NCBI GenBank assembly: GCA_964352675.1
Contig: CAYGSN010000001.1
Span: 62,001 to 126,000 of the forward strand
Direction: 5' to 3'
Source of the DNA: CAYGSN01 sp964352675
Lineage (GTDB): Bacteria > Pseudomonadota > Alphaproteobacteria > Micavibrionales > Micavibrionaceae
DNA length: 64,000 nucleotides
Part shown: one piece after another, positions 53,282 to 61,974 of the stretch
Position numbering within the stretch: position 1 is the first letter of the stretch
Layout of the letters: each line of letters begins with the position of its first letter
The notes under the pieces: generated by a model
The model's database searches: none
What the model was told of the DNA's origin: nothing
What the model saw: the letters and a program-made list of their open reading frames with translations, nothing else
Program-made: the position numbers and the translations under genes

Positions 53282-56200
53282 CTAACCTGGCTCGCTTTCT
53301 GGCGTGGCAGGGGGAATGTCTATCATTTCCCTTATCTTCCTTAATTGCTCTTCTGTTTGCTCATTTTGTGTTGGGCTCTGCTTATTAAAGTCGAGAGTTG
53401 TTGACGGTTCTTGTCCGGAATTTCCTAATGGCTCCGAAGCAGCGGGAATGTTTAAACTGTCTCTTATTTTCTGCAGTTTTTCCTCGGGTGTACTGCTGGA
53501 ATCTTCTGAAGAGTCGCTACCATTTTCCCACCATTTCGGACCACCTTGTTGCTGTGTGCCTGATGGCGTGGAACCGTTTGGTCCTGCTGCACCTTGGTGC
53601 TCCGCATCGCCCCATGTGACAGTGGGGATGTCTAAGCGCCAGTCGATATTGTCCTCAAGAACCAGGTTCAGGCCGCGTATGCCCAAATTGGGAAGGAATT
53701 CGGCAATTCCGGCGGAAACATTGAACATTGTTCGTCCCGTATCGCCCAGTGTTTCAGACGCTCTCCAGCCAACGCCGGGAACTCTAACATCCACTTTGTA
53801 ATGGTTCATGCCCATATCCGCACCGACCAATGTCGCACCTGTCGCAAACCAGACCGGGTTCAATGGAAGTTTGATGACGCGTTTGAATACGCGAGTACCG
53901 CGTTTTAAGGCCAATCCGAAGCCGGTTTCATTTTCACGTTTTTCCGGTTTGATTTCGATATAATTCGTTTCGGGGTCTTTAATAAGCTTGCCGCCTTCTT
54001 TGATGATTTTCTCTTTTTTGCGAGAAAGGACGAAGAACCTCTTCGTCTTTGTTTTGTCTTCACGTTTGAGCTTCAGGCCTGTAGCCCATGCGAAACGCGC
54101 AACAAGAAAATTGTGAACAAGCGGGTTTTCAATGGCTTTGCGGATTCTGTCGCCGAAAGACTTTTTGCCGCCGGCCTTTTTCCAGGCTGTTTCGGCCCAT
54201 TGATGAGTGTTTCTCCAGAAGCTGTAATACGGATACCCTTTATGCAGGCGTCTGGCCTTGATTTTTTCGCTCGAAAACCCAAAACCCCAAAACGGAATGG
54301 CGTTCATAATCGCGCCGACCACAGGGCCGCGGCCATACTGAAAGCGCATGGCGTCTTCAAATTCTCCTGGACTGTCTGTGTTTTGCAATTCGTTAAAATG
54401 TGTCCCATGGAATCTGAAGTTCCGCAGGGCATTCTTGACCTCTTTGCGCCAGACACGCCAGCTGTTCGCACCCTCATCATCCTGAATGTCTTTAAGATCT
54501 TTGATGATTTGGCACAGCTCTTTGGTCCAGATTTTTGGATTGTTTTTGTGTAATCCGTCCAGGCGGCCGACAAATTCAGAGCTAATACCGCCTAGGCGTG
54601 GGCCATCCGTAAGGTTGGCAGCATAATCAAAGGTACACCATGTCAGGGCGGCAACAACCCTGTTGTAATCGCCGCGCCGGATCAGTGTTTCGATGGCTTT
54701 AACCCATTGGTCGCCAACCTGTTTGTAGTGCTGGCTTAGGTTAACGTTATTGAGTTTTGCAAGGTCACCATCTCCATCCCTGATAAAGCCGCCTTGTGCA
54801 AGTTCAATATCCTTGTGGTGCTGGTCGCCTGCATCCAGACATGTTCCCCAGCGGCTGGTCAGGGCGTTGTCAAACGGGAAGTAGTCACGAGGCAGCTCTA
54901 TCGGGTTGCCTTTTTCATCATTTACGCGATGAAGTTTGTAGGCAACAACCTCTTTCCATTCCTGTTCTGATAACTCATCGATATCGACAAGTCCTGCGCC
55001 CTGACGAACATCGTACTGTGTGTCAGAGCGGTTCGAAGGACGTATCGCCCTGGACACAAATGTATGCCGTTCAATAATTTCAGGAATATGCTGATTAACC
55101 GCTTTATCAATGGCCGACGCCGCCCAGGCTTGCGCGTTTGCTGCATTTTGCAGTCTGCCCAGATTGGCGTTCGCAAATGTTTTGAAGCCGGTCAAAGCTT
55201 GGCTCAATGCTGCGTTGTCGCCGGCTGCTCTTGCGGCTTCGATCTTCTGAATATGCTGTGTCAGGATCTGCTGTGCCCGGGCTGATGCGGCGGCAACTTT
55301 GATGCCGTCTGTTTTTATTTTCTCAAAAGATTGCCTGACCGTACCAAACTCACCGGAAATCTGGTGCGCGTAAAGCCGCGCGCGGTTAGATCCACCGACC
55401 ATGAGTTTATCATTGGAGGGCAGTGGTGGGTCGGCTGTGATGCAGGCTAGACACTCCACCTGTTTCTGGAGGGATTTTTCAAGCTTCTCAACAACATCCG
55501 GTTGATCTGTCAATATTTGTGAACACTGGGATGCCGTCCCAAGCTTGGCGGCAAGGTCTTTTGAAACATCCAGAAAACGGTTAAGTATAGCGTCATTGTC
55601 TGCAAGGTTTTCCCAGTTCATGCTGACATTTAAAACAGCGGCTGTTGTTGCAATTTCTGTATAAATATGGGGGCCGTTTTCCTCAGTCCTAAAGGCATCG
55701 AGAAGCTGATTGGCAGAGCCTTTCAGGTCAAAAACAGGGGCGTCATCATCATCAAGGAGGATGGTGTTTTGTCCCCTTACCCCTAGGGAGGGATCAAACA
55801 TCACGGCGGAATATGATGCCGTCAAAGGTGTCTTGGCCATACCGAAAGATAGGCGGTCCCGTGTAATGCGGTGTGCGAAGGGTCTCCATCTTGCTGAGGC
55901 AAGATAAATTCCAGCCAGCGCTAGTCGTTCCTTGGTCCTATCAAGGAACTTTCCTTCTCTATCCCTTAAGCGCCAGCTTGTAACTGCTGCTATTTTTTCC
56001 AGTCCTGTATAACCCCGCGCATCGTGCTCATAGTTTCGTCCGGCTTCAGTAGGTCTGTTTTCCGGCCCGTCTTCTCCATCTTCATCCGGTCTATCACGGT
56101 CTGTACCTTCCGGCGGAGGCGGTGGTGGCGGAGAGTCATCGGCGTCAAGGTTGTCGTCATCGTTTTCGCCTGTGAGGTCCTCCGGCTCGTTCTCTGTCAC

Positions 56201-56533
56201 TTCTTCCAGATCAAGGTCCTCCTCTTGCGGTTCTTCTGTCACAGGGGAGGAGGGGCTGCCCGTCGCAGCGCCGTTAAATGTCGTGTTTGAAATCGGCTGC
56301 GGTGCCGGGGTTGGAGTTACGCCAACGGTTGCGGCTCCGGGCATTGTCACGTTTGTTGGTGAAACCTGTTGTTGAGGTTGGAGAGCTGCTGAAACAGCCC
56401 CACGTGCCGCTGCCTCTATACTTGCTGTTAGAGTGCTCACATCTATAACGCCGGCAGCGGGCATTTCCGGGCTCGTCGAACCCGGGTTTTTATGCCGTCT
56501 GCGGCCTTTCATTTTTGGTGCATTATCTACCAT
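53282..56533 (-). CDS. Unknown 1083-aa protein with acidic N-terminus and C-terminal repeats
   Basis: Not recognised, and the largest protein in the window. Residues 1-165 are disordered: a basic start (KGRRRHKN), a Thr/Pro/Ala part, a very acidic stretch (about 99-160) and seven prolines in a row (135-141). The middle (about 170-800) is mainly helical with several Trp and Cys residues. A basic segment follows (LKREDKTKTKRFFVLSRKKEK), then one weakly hydrophobic stretch (LPLNPVWFATGATLVGADMGM). The end is Ser/Gln/Gly-rich and contains two copies of a helical motif, EEKLQKIRDSLNIPAAS (1017-1033) and EEQLRKIREMIDIPPAT (1061-1077). It has no signal peptide. Confidence 0.75.
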   Translation of the reverse strand: MVDNAPKMKGRRRHKNPGSTSPEMPAAGVIDVSTLTASIEAAARGAVSAALQPQQQVSPTNVTMPGAATVGVTPTPAPQPISNTTFNGAATGSPSSPVTEEPQEEDLDLEEVTENEPEDLTGENDDDNLDADDSPPPPPPPEGTDRDRPDEDGEDGPENRPTEAGRNYEHDARGYTGLEKIAAVTSWRLRDREGKFLDRTKERLALAGIYLASARWRPFAHRITRDRLSFGMAKTPLTASYSAVMFDPSLGVRGQNTILLDDDDAPVFDLKGSANQLLDAFRTEENGPHIYTEIATTAAVLNVSMNWENLADNDAILNRFLDVSKDLAAKLGTASQCSQILTDQPDVVEKLEKSLQKQVECLACITADPPLPSNDKLMVGGSNRARLYAHQISGEFGTVRQSFEKIKTDGIKVAAASARAQQILTQHIQKIEAARAAGDNAALSQALTGFKTFANANLGRLQNAANAQAWAASAIDKAVNQHIPEIIERHTFVSRAIRPSNRSDTQYDVRQGAGLVDIDELSEQEWKEVVAYKLHRVNDEKGNPIELPRDYFPFDNALTSRWGTCLDAGDQHHKDIELAQGGFIRDGDGDLAKLNNVNLSQHYKQVGDQWVKAIETLIRRGDYNRVVAALTWCTFDYAANLTDGPRLGGISSEFVGRLDGLHKNNPKIWTKELCQIIKDLKDIQDDEGANSWRVWRKEVKNALRNFRFHGTHFNELQNTDSPGEFEDAMRFQYGRGPVVGAIMNAIPFWGFGFSSEKIKARRLHKGYPYYSFWRNTHQWAETAWKKAGGKKSFGDRIRKAIENPLVHNFLVARFAWATGLKLKREDKTKTKRFFVLSRKKEKIIKEGGKLIKDPETNYIEIKPEKRENETGFGLALKRGTRVFKRVIKLPLNPVWFATGATLVGADMGMNHYKVDVRVPGVGWRASETLGDTGRTMFNVSAGIAEFLPNLGIRGLNLVLEDNIDWRLDIPTVTWGDAEHQGAAGPNGSTPSGTQQQGGPKWWENGSDSSEDSSSTPEEKLQKIRDSLNIPAASEPLGNSGQEPSTTLDFNKQSPTQNEQTEEQLRKIREMIDIPPATPESEPG

Positions 56534-56623
56534 TGCTCATACTCTAAGTCATAATCTCTAAAATGTTCTTAATTTTACCAAAACCCATGTTTTTTATGCA
56601 AATAAATGGAATGTTCCTCGCTT

Positions 56624-58354
56624 TTACGGCGTGGGGCCAAATCCAGGGTTAACCGCGCTCGCCACGTTGTTTTCCCGCTGATTACTGCCTTCCCCGCTCA
56701 ATCCCAATGCCCTGGTGATTGAATCCAGACCCGCAAAAGGTTGCGCTGTGCTGGTTTCGCTGACTTCAGAGGCGCTGTCGTTAAACAACGCCTTAAAGGT
56801 AAAGACCGCAATGGCGGCATTCGCAATCCATTTCGTCCATCCGCTCAGGAACGTGCTGGCCACGCCCATACCCAAAACACCCATAAGTGCTTTCCCGGCT
56901 TTGGAGCCAAATAAATCGCTCAAAAATCCAGGTTCGTCGTTCCCGGTGGATGATCCTGCCGTGGGGAGGTTTGCCCCTGCTGCGGCGTGCTGCGATGCCT
57001 GAACCCGTCTTTGGGCGCTCACGGCTGTGTCCTGATCTGCTGTGGTTTGAGGGAGTCCAGAGGCCTCAGCAACATTGACGTCTGTAACAGAGGCGCTTTC
57101 CTGCGACCCACTCATTCCTTCAATAAAGCCGTCGACAAGCGGCGGAGCCACCATCGCTGTGATTGGCGTTGCGCGCACCAGCGGATTTGCTGCCACGCGG
57201 CCGAAGGCGCCGGGCAGTTTGCCCAGAAGCGATCCGACGAATTTTGTGGGAACCAACAAAGCTGTGGCCAGTTCCGTTGAGGCTTTTGTGCTGTCGGCCA
57301 TGCCGCGCAGGCGGTGATCCTCCGGCAAGGCTTCATACGCCGGAAGCCCGGCCAGATTGCGTTCCATCCAGTCAACCGGACGGTTCACAATGAAATGCCC
57401 CATTCTGCTGCCGATAGAACCTTCATACAGGCTCACGCCTGTTACCTTGTGTCCGGCCCAGCCAAAACCATCTGCAATCAATCCGGGGGTGCCTACAATC
57501 CATCCCACACCGTTTTTCGCGCCTTCCCAGGATTCATTCGCCCAGAGATTGCGGTCAATCATCCATAAATCGCCGTTATCGGCCAGCGCATTTGTGGCTT
57601 GCCAATCAAGAACGGCATCATAGCCCGCATTGATATCGCCCTTGCCGAACATGTCGCTGATCACTGCGCCGCCAACGGTCAGATAGGTTTGGGTCATCAT
57701 GCCGCCGGAGGCGATCATGCCTTCGTAAAAACTATCCGTATTTGTAATTTCATCAATCTGGGCCTGCATGGTCTGGGCCACCAACCGGCCATCGTCGAAA
57801 TTTCCTGTGGCCTGGCCGGTAATAACGCCCGCTACCATCGGCATGGCGCGCATATACTGGTTGCCGTGATATCTGAATTTTTCCCAGGCGCTGGCATCGG
57901 CCAGAAATTCATTCCGCAATTGCGTGTAAAATTCTCCTGGGGTGAGTGTTTCGGGAATTGCAACGCTCAGGCCGGTTTCCATGCCGCCCATATCCTGCGT
58001 AAAGGATGACAGACCCATTTCCGGCACAACCAACGTATTGTCCAGATCAATATTGTCCAGATTCATGATTGTGCTGATAATCGGGCTGTTCAGAAGATCC
58101 TCTTCCCGGTCGATCAGCGCAGTGCTGACCGGGCTGGCCAGGGCGGCAGTCCTGAATTTCTCGCGCAGTGTCTGTTCCGGCATGATCGACGGGCTGAGCA
58201 ACTTCGGGCTAAGGGAGGCGCTCAGATCAAAGGTCAGATTGGCTGGATCAAACAGATTTGTTCCGGGCAGGGCGGGGGCCGCCACAGCGCCGCTGCCGGT
58301 TTCAAAAACCGGCTCGTCCTTTAATCCGAATGTGATGTCTTTTATATCGGCCAT
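56624..58354 (-). CDS. Unknown 576-aa protein with C-terminal membrane hairpin
   Basis: Not recognised. The N-terminal 150 residues are Pro/Leu/Thr-rich (LFDPANLTFDLSASLSPKLLSPSIMPEQTLREKF). A helical, Trp- and Met-rich region follows (about 150-400, e.g. NGVGWIVGTPGLIADGFGWAGHKVTGVSLYEGSIGSRMGHF), with amphipathic glycine-rich segments. After a polar linker two hydrophobic helices lie near 489-508 and 510-524 (LMGVLGMGVASTFLSGW, WIANAAIAVFTFKALF), then a disordered Asn/Ser/Gly end. ATG 58354 was taken rather than a TTG two codons upstream. It starts about 15 nt after the 248-aa gene and is surely co-transcribed with it. Confidence 0.73.
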   Translation of the reverse strand: MADIKDITFGLKDEPVFETGSGAVAAPALPGTNLFDPANLTFDLSASLSPKLLSPSIMPEQTLREKFRTAALASPVSTALIDREEDLLNSPIISTIMNLDNIDLDNTLVVPEMGLSSFTQDMGGMETGLSVAIPETLTPGEFYTQLRNEFLADASAWEKFRYHGNQYMRAMPMVAGVITGQATGNFDDGRLVAQTMQAQIDEITNTDSFYEGMIASGGMMTQTYLTVGGAVISDMFGKGDINAGYDAVLDWQATNALADNGDLWMIDRNLWANESWEGAKNGVGWIVGTPGLIADGFGWAGHKVTGVSLYEGSIGSRMGHFIVNRPVDWMERNLAGLPAYEALPEDHRLRGMADSTKASTELATALLVPTKFVGSLLGKLPGAFGRVAANPLVRATPITAMVAPPLVDGFIEGMSGSQESASVTDVNVAEASGLPQTTADQDTAVSAQRRVQASQHAAAGANLPTAGSSTGNDEPGFLSDLFGSKAGKALMGVLGMGVASTFLSGWTKWIANAAIAVFTFKALFNDSASEVSETSTAQPFAGLDSITRALGLSGEGSNQRENNVASAVNPGFGPTP

Positions 58355-58369
58355 CTGCAAAAAACTTTT

Positions 58370-59116
58370 CTATCCACCCATCCCGCCTGGCGCGAAGATG
58401 TTGTCAACGCTCGGAGTTGCCGCAGCACGTGGCGGGATATTAAGGGGGTTATTCAACGGTTCGGCCGTTGTTGACATGGCTGTTTGAGTGCTTGCAGTTT
58501 CAAATTGATGAGGCAGCGCTTGTTTTAAAAGATGGTAACCTCCCATAACTGCGCCAGCAGCCAATGTCAGGCCAATAATCGGACCGCTGGCTGCTTTTGG
58601 CAAAAGCATTTTTGCGCCAATAATCCCAGCCAGACCGCCCAAAATCCATTTCAGGGCATCGCCAAAGAAGTCGAAATCCAACCCATTGCCGTTTTTATCG
58701 CGTAAGCCCAAAGCCTTGAGGGCAGAGTCAACTGCGCCGCTAATTTTGTGGTCAATAGCTTCGCCAGCTTCATCAAATTTTCTTGAAATTCCACCAGTGA
58801 TAGCGTTTCTGCCCATGCCTCCTGTAACAAGCTGGTCAACAGCGGCACCTGCTATCATTGTGCGGGGGATGCTTACACGCCTTCCTACGGTTGTACCACC
58901 AAGGTGAAAAGGGCCAACTCCGACACCGCCGCTTTTGATCGGAGCAGTGGTGGATGCTTCGAAAAGGCGCCCAGCTCCTTTGGTGGTTTTGTTTAGGCCT
59001 GCTGCTGCGATATCTGTTTTGTTGCTCCAAAGGCCGGAAAGCCATCCACCAACACGACGCCCAAGACCGCCACCAGCTGCTTTAAATTTTGATGTTAAAC
59101 TTTTTGCTATTGGCAT
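58370..59116 (-). CDS. Unknown 248-aa glycine-rich protein with membrane hairpin
   Basis: Not recognised. The N-terminal 110 residues are basic and very Gly-rich (FKAAGGGLGRRVGGWLSGLW, then GGVGVGPFHLGGTTVGRR). A short helical part ends in DKNGNGLDFD (140-149), which resembles the start of a calcium-binding loop but lacks the full pattern. Two hydrophobic helices follow (about 154-172 and 178-197), then a Pro/Asn/Thr-rich disordered tail ending APGGMGG. It is the first gene of the minus-strand block, behind a candidate promoter and a 5' leader with a hairpin (59140-59160) just above the ribosome site AAGGG. Confidence 0.72.
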   Translation of the reverse strand: MPIAKSLTSKFKAAGGGLGRRVGGWLSGLWSNKTDIAAAGLNKTTKGAGRLFEASTTAPIKSGGVGVGPFHLGGTTVGRRVSIPRTMIAGAAVDQLVTGGMGRNAITGGISRKFDEAGEAIDHKISGAVDSALKALGLRDKNGNGLDFDFFGDALKWILGGLAGIIGAKMLLPKAASGPIIGLTLAAGAVMGGYHLLKQALPHQFETASTQTAMSTTAEPLNNPLNIPPRAAATPSVDNIFAPGGMGG

Positions 59117-59273
59117 AAACCTGCACCCTTCACGTTAATGTTTTTACACTATGTAAAAACTTGCAAAGGGCGTAGATATCTTCGAATTTTCTATGAAAAT
59201 TGTATACACTAATATCACCCTTGCTTACTTCCACCGATCTTTAAACTGGACCGTATTTATTTTTTATATTCAT

Positions 59274-59303
59274 ATAATACAGGAAACGGGGTGTGGATTG
59301 CAA
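59274..59303 (-). promoter_or_regulatory. Candidate promoter of the unknown gene block
   Basis: On the minus strand TTGCAA (59303-59298), 18 nt and TATTAT (59279-59274) form a plausible sigma-70 promoter. It would leave a leader of about 150 nt before the 248-aa gene. That leader contains the hairpin GTTTTTAC/GTAAAAAC (59140-59160). The 59117-59404 gap holds no gene. Confidence 0.5.
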
Positions 59304-59323
59304 ATTTAAGAATAGGCGTAAGG

Positions 59324-59338
59324 TGTTGTAATACAACA
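59324..59338. promoter_or_regulatory. Palindrome TGTTGT-AAT-ACAACA (operator-like)
   Basis: A perfect 6-bp inverted repeat with a 3-nt centre lies 20 nt upstream of the candidate -35 of the unknown gene block. It has the size and place of an activator or repressor site. The binding protein is not known. Confidence 0.45.
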
Positions 59339-59404
59339 ATATGATGCGTCGCAGCATGAAATTCGATACAAATTGCCTGCAAAGCTCTTCAAAAAGGGTG
59401 GTTT

Positions 59405-61015
59405 TTAGTGATTAAAGTGCCTGTGGCCTGTGAAAACCATGGCCAGACTGCGGGCATTTGCGGCCTCGATCACCTCTTCATCGCGGATGGACCCGCCCGG
59501 TTGGATCACGGCTGTAACGCCCGCCTCGGCGGCGGAGATCAAACCGTCGGCAAAGGGGAAAAACGCATCGGAGGCCACGACCGACCCTTTGGCCAGGCTT
59601 TGATCCAGCCCTGCGGCCTTGGACGCTTCCTCGGCTTTCCAGGCGGCGATGCGTGCTGAATCCACACGGCTCATCTGTCCGGCGCCAATGCCCACCGTCG
59701 CGCCGTTCTTCGCATAGACAATCGCGTTGGATTTCACATGTTTGGCCACACGGAAGGCAAAAATCATATCTTGCATTTCCTCGGGGGTGGGTTCGCGGTC
59801 CGTGACCACTTTTAAATCCATCTCTTCGGCCAGCGCAATATCGGCATCCTGTACCAGCAGGCCTCCGGCGATCCGTTTGACCATACGCCGCTTCTGTCCC
59901 TTTTGGGGCATCTCCCCCGTCGTCAAAACACGGATATTTTTCTTCTCTTCCAGAACCGGAAGGGCGCTGTGCTCAACGGACGGAGCGATAATAACTTCTA
60001 CAAACCCGCGCATGATCTCTTGCGCCGTCTCTTTATCCAGGGGACGATTCAGGGCAATAATCCCGCCGAATGCGCTGACAGGATCACAGAGCAGCGCGCT
60101 TTGATAGGCTTCAAGAACCGTACCTGCGCTGGCCACGCCGCAGGGATTGGCGTGTTTGATAATGGCTACGCTCGGCGCATCAAATTCACTGACAAGCTCA
60201 AAGGCCGCATCGGTGTCATTCAAGTTGTTATAGGACAGTTCCTTGCCCTGCAGCTGTGTCGCCTGCGCTGCGCCAATCCGATCGCTGTCATCGGTCAGGT
60301 AGAGCGCTGCGCTCTGGTGCGGGTTCTCACCGTATCGCAGTGTTTGTTTGAGTTTGCCGGAGAAGCTGATCCGTCTTGGATAGCCAAAACCTTCATCCAT
60401 TTTCTGTACGAACCAACTTGCAATGTTGGAATCATATGTGGCCGTCAATGAATAGGCCGTTGCCGCCAATTGTTTGCGCAACCTGTAAGAGATGCCACCG
60501 TCATTGGTGTCCATGTCTTCCAGAATTTTGGCGTAATCCTGTGGGTCGGTCACAACGGCGACATGGGCATGGTTTTTTGCCGCTGCGCGGATCATCGCTG
60601 GGCCGCCAATATCAATGTTTTCAATGCAGGTGTCGAAATCTGCGCCGCTTTGTACGGTTTTCACAAAAGGGTACAGATTGACCACCAGCATATCAATCGC
60701 GGATATACCGTTCTCCTGCATTGCCTTCACATCCTCCTCATTATCACGGCGCGCCAGTATACCGCCATGGATGGTGGGGTGCAGGGTTTTGACTCGTCCG
60801 CCCATAATTTCGGGAAAACCCGTATGGTCCGATACGTCGGTAACTGGGATCCCCAGACCCTTAAGGATTTTTGCTGTACCGCCGGTGGAGAGAATTTCTA
60901 CGCCGCGCTCATGCAAGTTTTTTGCAAAATCTCCTATACCGTCTTTATCCGAGACAGAAAGCAAGGCGCGCTTGATAGCGATAGCACGGGGATCACGAAT
61001 AACCGTTTTGCTCAT
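59405..61015 (-). CDS. purH: AICAR formyltransferase/IMP cyclohydrolase PurH
   Basis: Bifunctional enzyme of the last two steps of IMP synthesis; it uses 10-formyl-THF supplied through FolD. It has 536 aa. The N-terminal cyclohydrolase (about 15-210) shows ALLSVSDKDGIGDFA, LSTGGTAKIL and GGRVKTLHPTIHGGILARR. The C-terminal formyltransferase (about 215-536) has LRYGENPHQSAALY, the catalytic KHANPCGVA and the end GGSIRDEEVIEAANARSLAMVFTGHRHFNH. It is downstream of the cheR gene on the same strand (42 nt), perhaps with read-through. The identification is secure. Confidence 0.98.
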   Translation of the reverse strand: MSKTVIRDPRAIAIKRALLSVSDKDGIGDFAKNLHERGVEILSTGGTAKILKGLGIPVTDVSDHTGFPEIMGGRVKTLHPTIHGGILARRDNEEDVKAMQENGISAIDMLVVNLYPFVKTVQSGADFDTCIENIDIGGPAMIRAAAKNHAHVAVVTDPQDYAKILEDMDTNDGGISYRLRKQLAATAYSLTATYDSNIASWFVQKMDEGFGYPRRISFSGKLKQTLRYGENPHQSAALYLTDDSDRIGAAQATQLQGKELSYNNLNDTDAAFELVSEFDAPSVAIIKHANPCGVASAGTVLEAYQSALLCDPVSAFGGIIALNRPLDKETAQEIMRGFVEVIIAPSVEHSALPVLEEKKNIRVLTTGEMPQKGQKRRMVKRIAGGLLVQDADIALAEEMDLKVVTDREPTPEEMQDMIFAFRVAKHVKSNAIVYAKNGATVGIGAGQMSRVDSARIAAWKAEEASKAAGLDQSLAKGSVVASDAFFPFADGLISAAEAGVTAVIQPGGSIRDEEVIEAANARSLAMVFTGHRHFNH

Positions 61016-61057
61016 GAAAGAGACCTTTTTAAGTCGTTGTTATTTTTGAGATTGTTT

Positions 61058-61948
61058 TTAGGCGGAAACAGAGCCGGATGCAAGGGGCGGGCTTCCGGTG
61101 GGGTATGCCGCCGCAGCAGGGGGCGCCAAATGCGAACTGCCGTCCAGCGCGTAAAGCCCGCGTCTGTCAGGGACAGGCTTAAAGGCGTCGGTGATGCCCA
61201 GAACAGTTTCCGCGCCGCCCAGAAACAGAAACGAATCCTCTACCATCTGCTTGGCCATCCGGCCCAAGACCTCGCCTTTGGTCTTCTCATCGAAATAAAT
61301 CAAAACATTCCGGCAAAAAACGACGTCGAATTTACCAAGCGCCGTCATGGAATCCAGCAAATTGAAGTATTTGTATTGCACCATCTTTTTAATATCGTCC
61401 TTGATCTTCCACTTATCTGCGTCCTGGGTGAAATAAGACATTAGCATCTGGATCGGCATTCCGCGCTGTACTTCAAACTGTGAATAGATTCCGGCGCGTG
61501 CCTGATCCAGAATATCGTTGGAAATATCAGTTCCCACGATCTCAATATTCCAGCCAGAGAGCTTTGCCCCCATTTCTTTTAAAATCATGCACAGGGAATA
61601 CGGCTCCTGACCGCTGGAGGCCGCCGCGCACCAAATGCGAAGGCGCCGGCTGCTGGCACGCTTTTGCATCATATAGGGCATGACAACGTCCCTGAACATG
61701 TCGAACGGGCGCGTATCGCGGAAGAATGAGGTTTCATTTGTTGTCATCGCTTCGATCACGTCATTGACCAGCTCTTTGTCAGCAACCCCCTGCAGGGCTT
61801 TGGTCAGGCTCGATAAATCTGCATAGCCCCATTTTTTGGCGACAGGGCCCAGGCGCGATTCCAGCAGATAGGATTTATCCGGCGTGATAACCAGACCGGA
61901 TTTCTGCTTCAGAAGATCTTTATAAATATCGAATTCGGTGATGTGCAT
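61058..61948 (-). CDS. cheR: Chemoreceptor methyltransferase CheR
   Basis: SAM-dependent enzyme that methylates glutamates on chemoreceptors for adaptation. It has 296 aa. The helical N-terminal domain (about 1-80) is followed by NETSFFRDTRPFDMF and the SAM-binding RIWCAAASSGQEPYSLCMIL, then GTDISNDILDQARAGIYSQFEVQRG, FDVVFCRNVLIYFDEKTK and FLFLGGAETV (Gly/Ala where many have GHSE). A Ser/Ala/Pro-rich tail ends the protein. It lies 26 nt downstream of cheB in the cheW-cheY-cheB-cheR order. Confidence 0.96.
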   Translation of the reverse strand: MHITEFDIYKDLLKQKSGLVITPDKSYLLESRLGPVAKKWGYADLSSLTKALQGVADKELVNDVIEAMTTNETSFFRDTRPFDMFRDVVMPYMMQKRASSRRLRIWCAAASSGQEPYSLCMILKEMGAKLSGWNIEIVGTDISNDILDQARAGIYSQFEVQRGMPIQMLMSYFTQDADKWKIKDDIKKMVQYKYFNLLDSMTALGKFDVVFCRNVLIYFDEKTKGEVLGRMAKQMVEDSFLFLGGAETVLGITDAFKPVPDRRGLYALDGSSHLAPPAAAAYPTGSPPLASGSVSA

Positions 61949-61974
61949 AATTGTGTATCCAACCCTTTTCTAAA

